This document shows, piece after piece, positions 26,660 to 35,035 of a stretch of DNA of 64,000 bases. The translations under genes were made by a program, and so were the position numbers. A model generated the notes under the pieces. It was given only the letters and a program-made list of their open reading frames with translations, searched no databases and was not told the DNA's origin. Position 1 is the stretch's first letter, and every line of letters begins with the position of its first letter. Source of the DNA: an uncultured Pelagibacteraceae bacterium (GTDB lineage: Bacteria; Pseudomonadota; Alphaproteobacteria; Pelagibacterales; Pelagibacteraceae). Location: assembly GCA_902608385.1 (NCBI GenBank), contig CACLNT010000004.1, positions 31,165 through 95,164 on the forward strand, in the 5' to 3' direction.

Positions 26660-29032
26660 ATGGCAAGTTTGGTTGGATCAAGAGTTGAAAGAAAAGAAGA
26701 TAAAAAGCTTTTAACAGGTAGAGGAAAGTATACTGCTGATGTAAATTTTATTCACCAAACATATGCTTATTTTGTTCGTTCTCCTCATGCAAGAGCAGAA
26801 ATAAAAAAAGTAGATATCTCTAAAGCATCTAAAGCACCAGGAGTTGTAGCAGTGTTAACGGGTGCAGACATTGCTAATGATAAAATTGGTGGATTAATAG
26901 CTGGATGGAGAATTAAAAGTGAGGATGGATCAGATATGAAGGTTCCAGCACACCCTCCATTAGCCAATGAATCAGTAAACTATGTAGGGGATCACGTTGC
27001 AGTAGTCATCGCGGAAAGTCTTGATGAAGCAAGATCTGCTGCTGATTTAGTTAAAGTTGATTACAAAATTTTAAAAGCAGTTGTTAAAACAAAAGATGCA
27101 ATGGACTCAGAGCAAATTTATAAAGATATACCAAAGAATATGTGCTTTGATTGGTTGTTAGGAGACAGAGCAAAAGTAAAAGAAGCCTTTGAAAAAGCTG
27201 ACAAAGTAATAAAAATTGACATAATTAATAATAGGTTAATTCCAAATGCAATGGAACCAAGAGCAGCAAATGCTGATTACAATCCATCAACTGAAGAAAT
27301 AACTTTATACACAACAAGTCAAAATCCTCATTTAGCAAGAATAATAATTTCTGCATTTAACGGCGTAGCTCCGGAAAATAAATTAAGAGTAATAGCACCA
27401 GATGTTGGTGGAGGTTTTGGATCTAAAATTTATCCTTATGCTGAAGAAGTTGTTTGTAGCTGGGCAGCAAAAAAAATTGAAAGACCAGTAAAATGGGTAG
27501 CTGATAGAACAGAATCTTTTTTATCTGATTGTCATGGAAGAGATCATGTTACTCATGCTGAATTAGCTGTAAAAAATGATGGAACATTTTTAGGTTTTAA
27601 AAATGAAACAATAGCTAACATAGGAGCATATGCATCAGTATTCGGTACTGTGACACCAACTTATCTATTTGGACCTTGCGCAACAGGAGTTTATAAAATG
27701 CCAGCAGCATATACCAATGTAAAAGCAGTTTATACAAATACTGCTCCAGTTGATGCGTACAGAGGAGCTGGAAGACCAGAAGCTACATATACAATAGAAA
27801 CTTTAGTTGAAAAAGCTGCAAGGGAACTTGGGATGGATCCAGCTGAAATAAGAATGAAAAACTTTCCAACAGAATTTCCATACCAACAAACTTTAGTTCA
27901 CTCAGTTGATTCAGGAGATTATAACGCTGGTTTAAAAAAAGTAATGGAATTGGGTGAATATGAAAGTTTTGAAAAAAGAAAAAAAGAATCTGAATCAAGA
28001 GGAAAATTAAGAGGGATAGGTTTTTGCACTTATTTCGAAGCATGCGGTATAGCGCCATCACCAGTTGTTATGATGTTAGGGTGTGGTATAGGCTTATGGG
28101 AATCAGCCGAAGTAAGATTTAATCCAACAGGAAATGTAACTGTTTTTACAGGTTCGCATAGTCATGGACAAGGACATGATACTACGTTTGCACAAATAGC
28201 AGCTGATCAATTAGGTGTACCAATAGAAAGTATTGAAATTGCTCACGGAGATACAGACAAAGGACCTTTTGGATATGGAACGTATGGCTCAAGATCTTTA
28301 ACCGTAGGTGGAACAGCAATAGTTAAAGCATGCGATAAAATAGTAGCTAAAGGAAAAAGAGTAGCAGCTAAAATGCTAGAGGTGAATGAAGATGAAGTTG
28401 ATTTCAATAATGGAGAATTTGTAGTAGCAAAATCAAACAAGAAAAAAACAATAGGAGAAGTAGCTTTTGCTTGTTATTTACCAGGTACTTATGGCGAAGT
28501 AAAATCTCCACTTCCAGATGGAGAAGAACCTGGACTTAAAGAAACATCTTTTTTTGATCCAGCAAACTTTTCTTTTCCTGCAGGCTCTCATATTTGTGAA
28601 GTTGAAGTAGATCAGGATACTGGTGAAACTAAAGTAGTTAAATATACAGCAGTTGATGATTTCGGAACAATTATTAATCCACTTATTGTTGAAGGACAAG
28701 TTCATGGTGGATTAGCACAAGGAATAGGACAAGCACTTTATGAAAACTGTCATTATGATAATTCTGGACAGTTAATAACAGCTTCTTATATGGATTATAC
28801 AATGCCACGAGCTGACAACTTTACAGATTTTAACTTAGGTTTTACATGTACTCCTGCAACATCTAATCCACTGGGGACTAAAGGTTGCGGAGAAGCAGGA
28901 GCAATAGCTGCTCCTCCTGCAGTAATGAATGCAGTTATAGATGCTATAGGTACGGAAATTTCGATGCCTGCTACAGCTGAAAAAGTTTGGACAGCGTGTA
29001 ATAAAAAAAATAAAAATTCTGAAGCAGCTTAA
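26660..29032 (+). CDS. coxL: Form II CO dehydrogenase-like molybdenum hydroxylase large subunit
   Basis: A 790-residue molybdopterin-cytosine-dinucleotide subunit. Cofactor and active-site blocks are visible: 'APDVGGGFGSKIYPY', 'GAYASVFG' and the C-terminal 'GCGEAGAIAAPPAV' with the catalytic Glu. The active-site loop reads AYRGAGR, the form II signature, rather than the AYXCSFR loop that holds the Cu-binding cysteine of true (form I) CO dehydrogenase. The enzyme therefore probably hydroxylates another aldehyde, heterocycle or small carbon compound. 'CO dehydrogenase' is a family label only. Flanked by coxS and coxM. Confidence 0.9.
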   Translation: MASLVGSRVERKEDKKLLTGRGKYTADVNFIHQTYAYFVRSPHARAEIKKVDISKASKAPGVVAVLTGADIANDKIGGLIAGWRIKSEDGSDMKVPAHPPLANESVNYVGDHVAVVIAESLDEARSAADLVKVDYKILKAVVKTKDAMDSEQIYKDIPKNMCFDWLLGDRAKVKEAFEKADKVIKIDIINNRLIPNAMEPRAANADYNPSTEEITLYTTSQNPHLARIIISAFNGVAPENKLRVIAPDVGGGFGSKIYPYAEEVVCSWAAKKIERPVKWVADRTESFLSDCHGRDHVTHAELAVKNDGTFLGFKNETIANIGAYASVFGTVTPTYLFGPCATGVYKMPAAYTNVKAVYTNTAPVDAYRGAGRPEATYTIETLVEKAARELGMDPAEIRMKNFPTEFPYQQTLVHSVDSGDYNAGLKKVMELGEYESFEKRKKESESRGKLRGIGFCTYFEACGIAPSPVVMMLGCGIGLWESAEVRFNPTGNVTVFTGSHSHGQGHDTTFAQIAADQLGVPIESIEIAHGDTDKGPFGYGTYGSRSLTVGGTAIVKACDKIVAKGKRVAAKMLEVNEDEVDFNNGEFVVAKSNKKKTIGEVAFACYLPGTYGEVKSPLPDGEEPGLKETSFFDPANFSFPAGSHICEVEVDQDTGETKVVKYTAVDDFGTIINPLIVEGQVHGGLAQGIGQALYENCHYDNSGQLITASYMDYTMPRADNFTDFNLGFTCTPATSNPLGTKGCGEAGAIAAPPAVMNAVIDAIGTEISMPATAEKVWTACNKKNKNSEAA

Positions 29033-29043
29033 GGAGAAAATTT

Positions 29044-29830
29044 ATGAAAATATTTAATTATCATTCAGCAAAAGATGTAAAAGAAGCTTCTAAACTATCT
29101 TCTTCAAGATCAGCATTTTTAGCAGGTGGTATGACCACCATCCCGTCTATGAAGTTAGGCTTGGCAAGTTATAAGGATATTATAAATATAAAAGGGATTA
29201 AAAAACTTTCTGGGATAAAGATAAGTGGAAAAAAAGTTACAATTGGATCGACAACTAGACATGCAGAAGTTGCTAATTCAAAAGAAATTAAAAAAGCAAT
29301 ACCATCTTTATCAGCTCTTGCAGAAGGAATAGGAGATCCTCAAGTAAGAAATAGAGGAACAATAGGAGGATCTATTGCTAATAATGATCCTGCTGCAGAT
29401 TATCCATCTGCTTGTATTGCGTTAAATGCAGTTATTCATACAAATAATAGAAAAATTGATGCAGAAAAATTTTTTAGAGGCATGTTTGAAACGTCACTTA
29501 AAAGTGGAGAAATTATTGAATCGATTGAATTTGCAATTCCACAAAAATCAAGTTACCAAAAATACCCAAATCCAGCATCAAGATATGCCATTGTTGGTGT
29601 TTATGTAGCTAAACACAAAAGTGGAGTTAATGTAGCTGTAACAGGTGCTAAATCATGCGTTTATAATGATAAAAATTTATCAGATATTTTGTCAAAAAGT
29701 TTTTCAGCGGATGCAATTAATAATACAAAAATTTCTGCATCTGGAATGAATTCTGATATTCATGCATCAGCAGACTATAGAGCAAATATGGTTAAAGTTT
29801 TTTGCTAAAAAAGCTGTTGAAGCTTGCTAA
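29044..29830 (+). CDS. coxM: Molybdenum hydroxylase FAD subunit (CoxM-like), frameshifted near the end
   Basis: The FAD-binding subunit. 'FLAGGMTTIPSMKLGL' and 'GDPQVRNRGTIGGSIANNDP' are the FAD-binding motifs. The intact frame ends early at 29808 with '...DYRANMVKVFC'. Removing one T from the T6 run at 29798-29803 extends it to 'VKVFAKKAVEAC' and a stop at 29830, the conserved end of CoxM proteins, for 261 residues. Coordinates here span the restored frame. Loss of ten C-terminal residues may be harmless, so the gene could still function as written. Confidence 0.88.
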
Positions 29831-29860
29831 TTAGTTCTTTCAGTATTAACTTTAAATCTA

Positions 29861-30190
29861 ATGAAAAACTCATTTGATGAAAAGATTCTGGAAGAAGCAA
29901 ATGATTGGATTAATGCCAACCAAAAAGTAGTCCTTGCAACTGTAATTCAAACTTGGGGATCTTCTCCAAGACCTACGGGCAGCAGAATGATTGTTAATGA
30001 AAATGGAGATTTTTCAGGTTCTGTATCTGGAGGGTGTGTTGAGTCTGCAGTGGTTAGAGAATGTATTGGAATAATAAAAGAAGAAAAACTTTTTAAAAAA
30101 ATTGAATTTAAAGTTTCAAATGAAAGTGCATGGGAAGTAGGACTTGCATGTGGTGGAGAAATTGCAGTTTATTTAGAACAGATTAATTGA
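29861..30190 (+). CDS. XdhC-type molybdenum insertion protein, N-terminal domain
   Basis: A 109-residue protein made of the N-terminal XdhC/CoxI domain alone ('ATVIQTWGSSPRPTGSRMIV', 'SGSVSGGCVESAV'). XdhC proteins bind and sulfurate the molybdenum cofactor and load it into hydroxylases. The C-terminal half is encoded by the next gene, linked by a TGATG stop-start overlap. Such split forms exist elsewhere, so I treat it as a natural two-gene arrangement, not a frameshift. Confidence 0.87.
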   Translation: MKNSFDEKILEEANDWINANQKVVLATVIQTWGSSPRPTGSRMIVNENGDFSGSVSGGCVESAVVRECIGIIKEEKLFKKIEFKVSNESAWEVGLACGGEIAVYLEQIN

Positions 30191-30870
30191 TGCAATTAAA
30201 AACTTTACAAGAAATAATTAAAAAAAAAGAAAACAAGTCTGAATTCGCAATAGTTACAAATCTATTAACAGGCAATAGTGAAATTTTTGAAAAAGGCAAA
30301 TCATTAAGTAAAGATTTTGAAAAATTTGCAGATCAAATAAATGCTTTTTTTCAGTCAAAGAAAAATGGAGTTATTGAAGGCACTGATATCTTTGTAGAAA
30401 GTTATATTAGACCTATCAAAGTTATTATTGTAGGTGCTGTTCATATAGCTCAGTATTTAGTTAATTTTGCGAGTAACTTAAATTTTGAAATATCTGTAAT
30501 TGATCCAAGGGGCTATTTTGCAACTGAACAAAGATTTCCCAATATGAAAATAATTAATAAGTGGCCAGATGAAGCGTTCAAAGAAATAGAAACAAATTCA
30601 AATACAGCATTAATAGCGTTAACTCATGATCCTAAAATTGATGACCCAGCTTTACAACACGCTATAAAGAAAAAATTTTATTATATTGGGGCTTTGGGAA
30701 GTAAAAAAACACATGCTAATAGATGTGAAAGACTAAAAGACGCTGGATTTAGTGATGAAGAAATAAATCAAATTCATGGACCAATCGGAATTAAACTTGG
30801 TGGAAGAGCAGCTCCTGAAATTGCATTATCAATAATTGCTCAACTTGTTGCTGAAACATATAAAAAATAG
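30190..30870 (+). CDS. XdhC-type protein, C-terminal Rossmann domain
   Basis: A 226-residue protein starting at the ATG that overlaps the previous stop. The track uses a TTG one codon earlier. It has the XdhC C-terminal Rossmann domain: 'PIKVIIVGAVHIAQYLVNFA', 'ALTHDPKIDDPALQHA', 'YYIGALGSKKTHANR' and 'GIKLGGRAAPEIALSI'. It works with the preceding half to mature the hydroxylase. It lies nine bases before the MobA-like gene. Confidence 0.88.
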   Translation: MQLKTLQEIIKKKENKSEFAIVTNLLTGNSEIFEKGKSLSKDFEKFADQINAFFQSKKNGVIEGTDIFVESYIRPIKVIIVGAVHIAQYLVNFASNLNFEISVIDPRGYFATEQRFPNMKIINKWPDEAFKEIETNSNTALIALTHDPKIDDPALQHAIKKKFYYIGALGSKKTHANRCERLKDAGFSDEEINQIHGPIGIKLGGRAAPEIALSIIAQLVAETYKK

Positions 30871-30879
30871 AAAAATTTT

Positions 30880-31461
30880 ATGATTTCATCAATTCTTTTA
30901 GCAGCAGGTCAATCTAAGAGGATGCAAGGTGAAAATAAGCTTTTAAAAAAATATAAAAAAAAATATTTAATTAACCATATTTTAAATTCTTTAATTAAAA
31001 GCAAAGTAAATAAAATAATAGTTGTATTGGGCCACGAAAACAGAAAAATTAGAAAAATAGCTTTAAAAAACAAAAAAATAACTTTTGTAATTAATTCACA
31101 GTATTTAAAAGGAATATCAACATCAATTAAGAGTGGATTGAAGAAAATATCTAAAAAAAATATAGGTTTTTTAATTGCACATGCTGATATGCCTCTAGTC
31201 TCAAAAACAATTTTCAACACTTTGTGCTCAGGTTTAAAAAATAAAAAAAAAGAGATTTTTGTACCAGTTTATAAGAAAAAAGTTGGGAACCCTTTAGCTT
31301 TTAAATATTCAATGATTAAATCTCTTAAAAAAATTAAGGGAGACAGAGGAGCTAAAAAATTAATTAGATCAAATAAATCAAAAGTTCAATTGGTAAAAAT
31401 AAAATCTAAATCTATTTTAGTTGATTTTGATCAATTAAAGGATTTCCCTTCAACCATTTAG
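30880..31461 (+). CDS. MobA/MocA-like molybdenum cofactor nucleotidyltransferase
   Basis: A 193-residue NTP transferase fold protein. The nucleotide-binding start is 'ILLAAGQSKRMQGENKLL', and 'AHADMPLV' carries the metal-binding Asp. In hydroxylase clusters this family makes molybdopterin cytosine dinucleotide, the form needed by CoxL. It is very lysine-rich. Its last 50 bases overlap the end of the convergent moaE gene, an unusually long 3' overlap. Confidence 0.83.
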   Translation: MISSILLAAGQSKRMQGENKLLKKYKKKYLINHILNSLIKSKVNKIIVVLGHENRKIRKIALKNKKITFVINSQYLKGISTSIKSGLKKISKKNIGFLIAHADMPLVSKTIFNTLCSGLKNKKKEIFVPVYKKKVGNPLAFKYSMIKSLKKIKGDRGAKKLIRSNKSKVQLVKIKSKSILVDFDQLKDFPSTI

Positions 31462-31870
31462 AATCTTCCCCATCGTAATGTTCTTTTTTCCAGATTGGTG
31501 TTCGTTTTTTTATTTCTTCAATAATATGTCTTGAAAAGTCATATGCTTGAGAACGATGTTTGCATGAAACAGCTATAATTATACTAGTTTCACCAAGTTC
31601 AACGTACCCTTTGATATGTTCAATAAATACAGCAATGTTATTAAAGTTAAATTTTGTTTCTGCTTCTTTATATATTTCTTCAAAACTTTTGATTACTAAA
31701 GCGTCGTGACTATCATAAGTAATCCCAGTAACTTTTTTATTATTATTTTGATCTCTAACAGTGCCAACAAAATATATTGAAGCACCACATTTGCTTGAAG
31801 CTATAAATTTTTGTGCATTGGTAAGATCAATTTTTTCTTTCGTAGCATCTATTACTTTAGCATGAAGCAT
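31412..31870 (-). CDS. moaE: Molybdopterin synthase large subunit MoaE
   Basis: A 152-residue catalytic subunit of molybdopterin synthase. Family blocks are 'GASIYFVGTVRDQNNNKKVTG', 'HRSQAYDFSRHIIEEIKKRTPIWKKEHY' and the terminal 'W' motif. It abuts moaD with a one-base stop-start overlap. The C-terminal ~15 residues are encoded in the 50-base overlap with the convergent MobA-like gene. Confidence 0.92.
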   Translation of the reverse strand: MLHAKVIDATKEKIDLTNAQKFIASSKCGASIYFVGTVRDQNNNKKVTGITYDSHDALVIKSFEEIYKEAETKFNFNNIAVFIEHIKGYVELGETSIIIAVSCKHRSQAYDFSRHIIEEIKKRTPIWKKEHYDGEDSKWLKGNPLIDQNQLK

Positions 31871-32139
31871 TAACCACCTCCTATTGGAGGTATAATTCCA
31901 ATGTTTTGTTCTTTTGTAATTTTATAATCATCACCTACAATATTGTTTTCTTCAGAGCAAAATGCTGAGGATTGAACTAATTTTTTATAATTTTCATTAC
32001 TTTTGAAGTTATTTTCTATAAAAATTAATATTTCATTTCTTAAATCTTTTATGGAGCTTTTTTCTTTTAAATTAAATTCTAAATAATCTTTTTTGCTAAA
32101 GTCACGGCTAGCTCCAAAAAGCTCTAATTTGATTTTCAT
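31870..32139 (-). CDS. moaD: Molybdopterin synthase sulfur carrier MoaD
   Basis: An 89-residue ubiquitin-fold protein ending in the required Gly-Gly ('IPPIGGG'), which is thiocarboxylated and delivers sulfur to precursor Z in complex with MoaE. It lies directly before moaE and 18 bases after moaC. Slightly longer than typical MoaD (about 81-85 residues). Confidence 0.9.
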   Translation of the reverse strand: MKIKLELFGASRDFSKKDYLEFNLKEKSSIKDLRNEILIFIENNFKSNENYKKLVQSSAFCSEENNIVGDDYKITKEQNIGIIPPIGGG

Positions 32140-32157
32140 AAATATTTTTTATTAAAA

Positions 32158-32703
32158 TTAAAATATATTGTCTAGAAACTTTGGTAAACCATCAGGGTTG
32201 GTCCAAAGTCCACTTTTTCCACCTTCTTTAATCAATAGTTTAACATTATCAATTTTTAAATGTGGATTTACAATTTTGCTTAAATCATAAATAGTAATTA
32301 AAGCTGCATTAACTCCCATGATTGCTTCCATCTCAACCCCAGTTTTAGCAACAGCAGACACAACACAAAATACTTCTAAAGAATTATCTTCATCATGCAT
32401 TATAATTTTAGTTGCTGTGTGGTCGATTGGTAATGGATGACACAAAGGAATTAATTCGCTAGTTTTTTTAACACCTAATATAGCGGAAACTTCAGCAAGA
32501 CTAACAGGGTCTCCTTTTGGCATTTCATTATTTTTAATCATATTAAAAACTTTTTTACCGACATAAATTTTTCCTGAAGCTAAAGCTCTTCTAAAAGTTT
32601 CCTTCTTTGAAGACACATCAACCATATTAAAAGAATTTTTCTTGAAAAGGTCTTCAGCCCAATCTTTTAATTGATTTTGATTAACTATTTTTAAATTTTT
32701 CAT
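32158..32703 (-). CDS. moaC: Cyclic pyranopterin monophosphate synthase MoaC
   Basis: A 181-residue enzyme that, with MoaA, makes cyclic pyranopterin from GTP. Typical motifs are 'FNMVDVSSK', 'ELIPLCHPLPIDH' and 'TGVEMEAIMGVNAALITIYD'. It has about 20 extra N-terminal residues and a short C-terminal tail compared with E. coli MoaC. Its start overlaps the moaA stop (GGAGGATAATG), with the Shine-Dalgarno inside moaA, so translation is coupled. Confidence 0.92.
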   Translation of the reverse strand: MKNLKIVNQNQLKDWAEDLFKKNSFNMVDVSSKKETFRRALASGKIYVGKKVFNMIKNNEMPKGDPVSLAEVSAILGVKKTSELIPLCHPLPIDHTATKIIMHDEDNSLEVFCVVSAVAKTGVEMEAIMGVNAALITIYDLSKIVNPHLKIDNVKLLIKEGGKSGLWTNPDGLPKFLDNIF

Positions 32704-33696
32704 TATCCTCCAGTGGTAGATAAATTGTTCATTAGGCCTGTTTCTCCAAGCTCTAAATAATGAGACTCTTTTTTAAAGTTTAATTGTTTAGAGATTAAAT
32801 CTTTTAATTCTTCTAGCTGATCATCTTTTTGTAAAAGATGTCTAATGCTTATTCCAGTATTTCCAAATAAACATAATCTTAAATCACCTCTTGCTGTAAT
32901 TCTAAGTCTATTACAACTTTTGCAAAAATCTTTTGAATAAGGAGCAATAACTCCAAACTTTCCTTTGAAGGAAGGATGTATATAATTTTTTGACGGACCA
33001 GCATCTCTTCCAAGAGTTTGAAAAATCCAACCATTTTTATTTATATAATCAGTAAATACTTTCGCTGGCACATGATATTTTTTAAAGTAATCTAAACCAT
33101 CGCCAGTTTGCATTAACTCTATGTATCTAAAATCAATTTCGTTATTTTTTATAAAATTGCTCCATTCATTAAAATCTTTTTCCTCGTCATTAATTCCTTT
33201 TAACAAGACTGCATTTATTTTTATATTTTTAAAATTAAGTTGTTGTAATTTTTTCAATCCCTTTTAGTATTTCAGGCAATCGATCATGACCTGTAATATT
33301 TTTAAATGTTTCTCTATTTAAGCTATCAATACTTATATTTATTCCATCTAAGCCACTTTCAGCAATTTGATTAGCAATTTTATCTAAACGATAACCATTT
33401 GTAGTAATTACTGTTTTCTTTATTCCAGTTTTATTTTTTAAAATTTTAACAATATCAAAGAAATCTTTTCTTACAGTAGGCTCTCCACCTGTTAATCTAA
33501 TTTTACAAACCCCAAGTTCAGACAAACCTTTTGCAAGCCTTTCAATTTCTACTGAACTAAGAAATTTTCTATTATCACTTTTATTTTTTTGATAACCATT
33601 AGGAAGGCAATAACCACATTTAAAATTACATACATCTGTAATTGACAAGCGTATGTAAGGGAACGTTCTTCCAAAACTATCTCTAAGCATTTTCAT
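32703..33696 (-). CDS. moaA: GTP 3',8-cyclase MoaA (radical SAM), interrupted by a frameshift
   Basis: The track shows two overlapping frames. The first 153 residues hold the radical SAM motif 'CNFKCGYCLPNGY' and GGEPTVRKD. A second frame of 184 residues carries the C-terminal [4Fe-4S] cysteines ('CKSCNRLRITARGDLRLCLF') and the terminal Gly-Gly. Deleting one base from the A6 run (33249-33254) gives 'GIEKLQQLNFKNIKINAV' and a continuous 330-residue protein, the normal MoaA length. Every key residue survives, so I read this as one gene with a +1 error or slippage site. Heads moaACDE. Confidence 0.88.
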
Positions 33697-33740
33697 TTAT
33701 TTTTTTATAATATAAGTTAACATATTAAATATAATATAAC

Positions 33741-34577
33741 ATGAATGAATTTCTTACTAGAAGTGAAATAAATCAATTTAATAAAGATGGAGCTATTTTT
33801 ATTAAAGGAAAATTTGATGTTAAATGGATAGAAAAATTAAAAAAAGGAATTGAAAGAGATATTAAAAATCCGAGTCCTAGATTTAAGAACCATACGTTGG
33901 AAAAAGGTGTTCCTGCTTATTTAGAAGATTATTGGACTTGGGACTTGGTACCTGAATTTAAAGATTTTGTATTTAATTCACCGTATGCGAAAATAGCTGC
34001 TGAACTAATGTCAGCTAAAAAAATAAATCTTGTAATGGACAATTGGTTTTTAAGGGAAGGTGGGTCAAAATCTTCAACACCGTTTCATCATGATATAAGT
34101 TATTTTGATATGGATGGAACCATGTGTGTACTTTGGTTGCCATTACAACCGACAGGAAAAAATGAAGGAGTAGTTTGGGTTAAAGGCTCTCATTTGTGGA
34201 ATAAACTATTTTTAAGAGTTTTATTTAAAGATGGCCATAAAGTAGAAGGAAATGAATGTATTATTAATGGAAAAAAATATGAACTTCCACCAGATATTTT
34301 AGGAAATAAAGATAAATATGAATTTTTACAATGGGATTGTGAATTGGGAGATTGCATTATATTTGATATGAGAACGCTTCATGGAACCTTAAGCTCTTCT
34401 ATTCCAAATAAAACATTAAGCCGTTATACTTTAAGAGTAGCAAAAGAAGATGCAAAAATTAGCTATATAGGCGATTGGACAAGCTACAATTATAGAAAAT
34501 CTATGCAAGATGCAGGATACAAAGATGGCGATCCACTAGATGGAAAAATGTTTCCAGTTCTTTACGATTCAATTTAA
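33741..34577 (+). CDS. Phytanoyl-CoA dioxygenase (PhyH) family protein
   Basis: A 278-residue Fe(II)/2-oxoglutarate dioxygenase fold protein. The iron-binding 'PFHHDISYFDMDG' (HxD) and the distal 'HGTLSSSIPNKTLSRYTLR' (His and the 2-oxoglutarate Arg) are visible. PhyH members hydroxylate diverse small substrates, including lipids, osmolytes and phosphonates. Substrate unknown here. It is a single gene, divergent from moaA and bounded by a hairpin. Confidence 0.85.
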   Translation: MNEFLTRSEINQFNKDGAIFIKGKFDVKWIEKLKKGIERDIKNPSPRFKNHTLEKGVPAYLEDYWTWDLVPEFKDFVFNSPYAKIAAELMSAKKINLVMDNWFLREGGSKSSTPFHHDISYFDMDGTMCVLWLPLQPTGKNEGVVWVKGSHLWNKLFLRVLFKDGHKVEGNECIINGKKYELPPDILGNKDKYEFLQWDCELGDCIIFDMRTLHGTLSSSIPNKTLSRYTLRVAKEDAKISYIGDWTSYNYRKSMQDAGYKDGDPLDGKMFPVLYDSI

Positions 34578-34602
34578 CTTCTGGTATGAAGCCAGAAGTT
34601 AA
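34574..34602 (+). terminator. Hairpin between convergent PhyH and GYD genes
   Basis: TTAACTTCTGG and CCAGAAGTTAA form a perfect 11-bp stem around a seven-base loop at the PhyH stop codon. Only a short ATTT follows. It could act as a bidirectional terminator for the convergent genes. Confidence 0.65.
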
Positions 34603-34614
34603 ATTTGCAATTTA

Positions 34615-34938
34615 CTATTGACCAGGTCCTTTGTAAGCAGCTGCAATTTTTGCTGCATTTACTGCAACATCATTGATATTAATAGCTTCACAGATTGTAA
34701 TATTACAAAGAGCTCCACTTGCTTCTGTTGCCATCTTAATACCGGCGCCTTGTTCAAAAGTTCCTTCGAAGATTACAAAGAAATCGTAAGCTCCTCTTAA
34801 ACCAGTATAAGAAACCATTTTGGCACCAACTGCATCAGCCGCAGCTTGAGCTGCTTTAGATCTATCAGATTTTGGATCTTTAATAAAACCTTGAAACCCT
34901 TGGGTAGTATAATTTCCAAAACAATAAAATTTAGCCAT
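34615..34938 (-). CDS. GYD domain protein
   Basis: A 107-residue small alpha/beta protein with the GYD-family core ('FYCFGNYTTQGFQGFIKDP', 'LRGAYDFFVIFEG'). The family is uncharacterised and resembles dimeric ferredoxin-like barrels. It has one of the strongest ribosome-binding sites in the window (GAAAGGAGGACATATG). Its codon use is richer in alanine than its neighbours, which together suggest high expression. Confidence 0.82.
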   Translation of the reverse strand: MAKFYCFGNYTTQGFQGFIKDPKSDRSKAAQAAADAVGAKMVSYTGLRGAYDFFVIFEGTFEQGAGIKMATEASGALCNITICEAININDVAVNAAKIAAAYKGPGQ

Positions 34939-35035
34939 ATGTCCTCCTTTCTTTTAAACCATCATTATTGCAAATATATTCTAATGCGTAAATTGTATAG
35001 TGGACACAACCTATAGTAATGTTAAATTAAACACC

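Noticed and set aside
27783-28061. 92-residue minus-strand ORF inside coxL (and similar shadows at 28243-28705)
   Set aside because: Antisense to a conserved subunit; hydrophobic low-complexity translation and no ribosome-binding site.
26660-29032. Annotation as true aerobic CO dehydrogenase
   Set aside because: The active-site loop is AYRGAGR, lacking the Cu-binding Cys of form I enzymes.
29861-30870. Split XdhC taken as another frameshift
   Set aside because: The two frames meet at a clean TGATG stop-start overlap without a homopolymer, and each encodes a complete domain; split XdhC genes occur elsewhere.
35000-35035. GTG start of the aldehyde dehydrogenase given in the track
   Set aside because: The ATG 12 codons later gives the usual N-terminus; the extra residues look unrelated. 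Not fully certain, as neither has a good Shine-Dalgarno.
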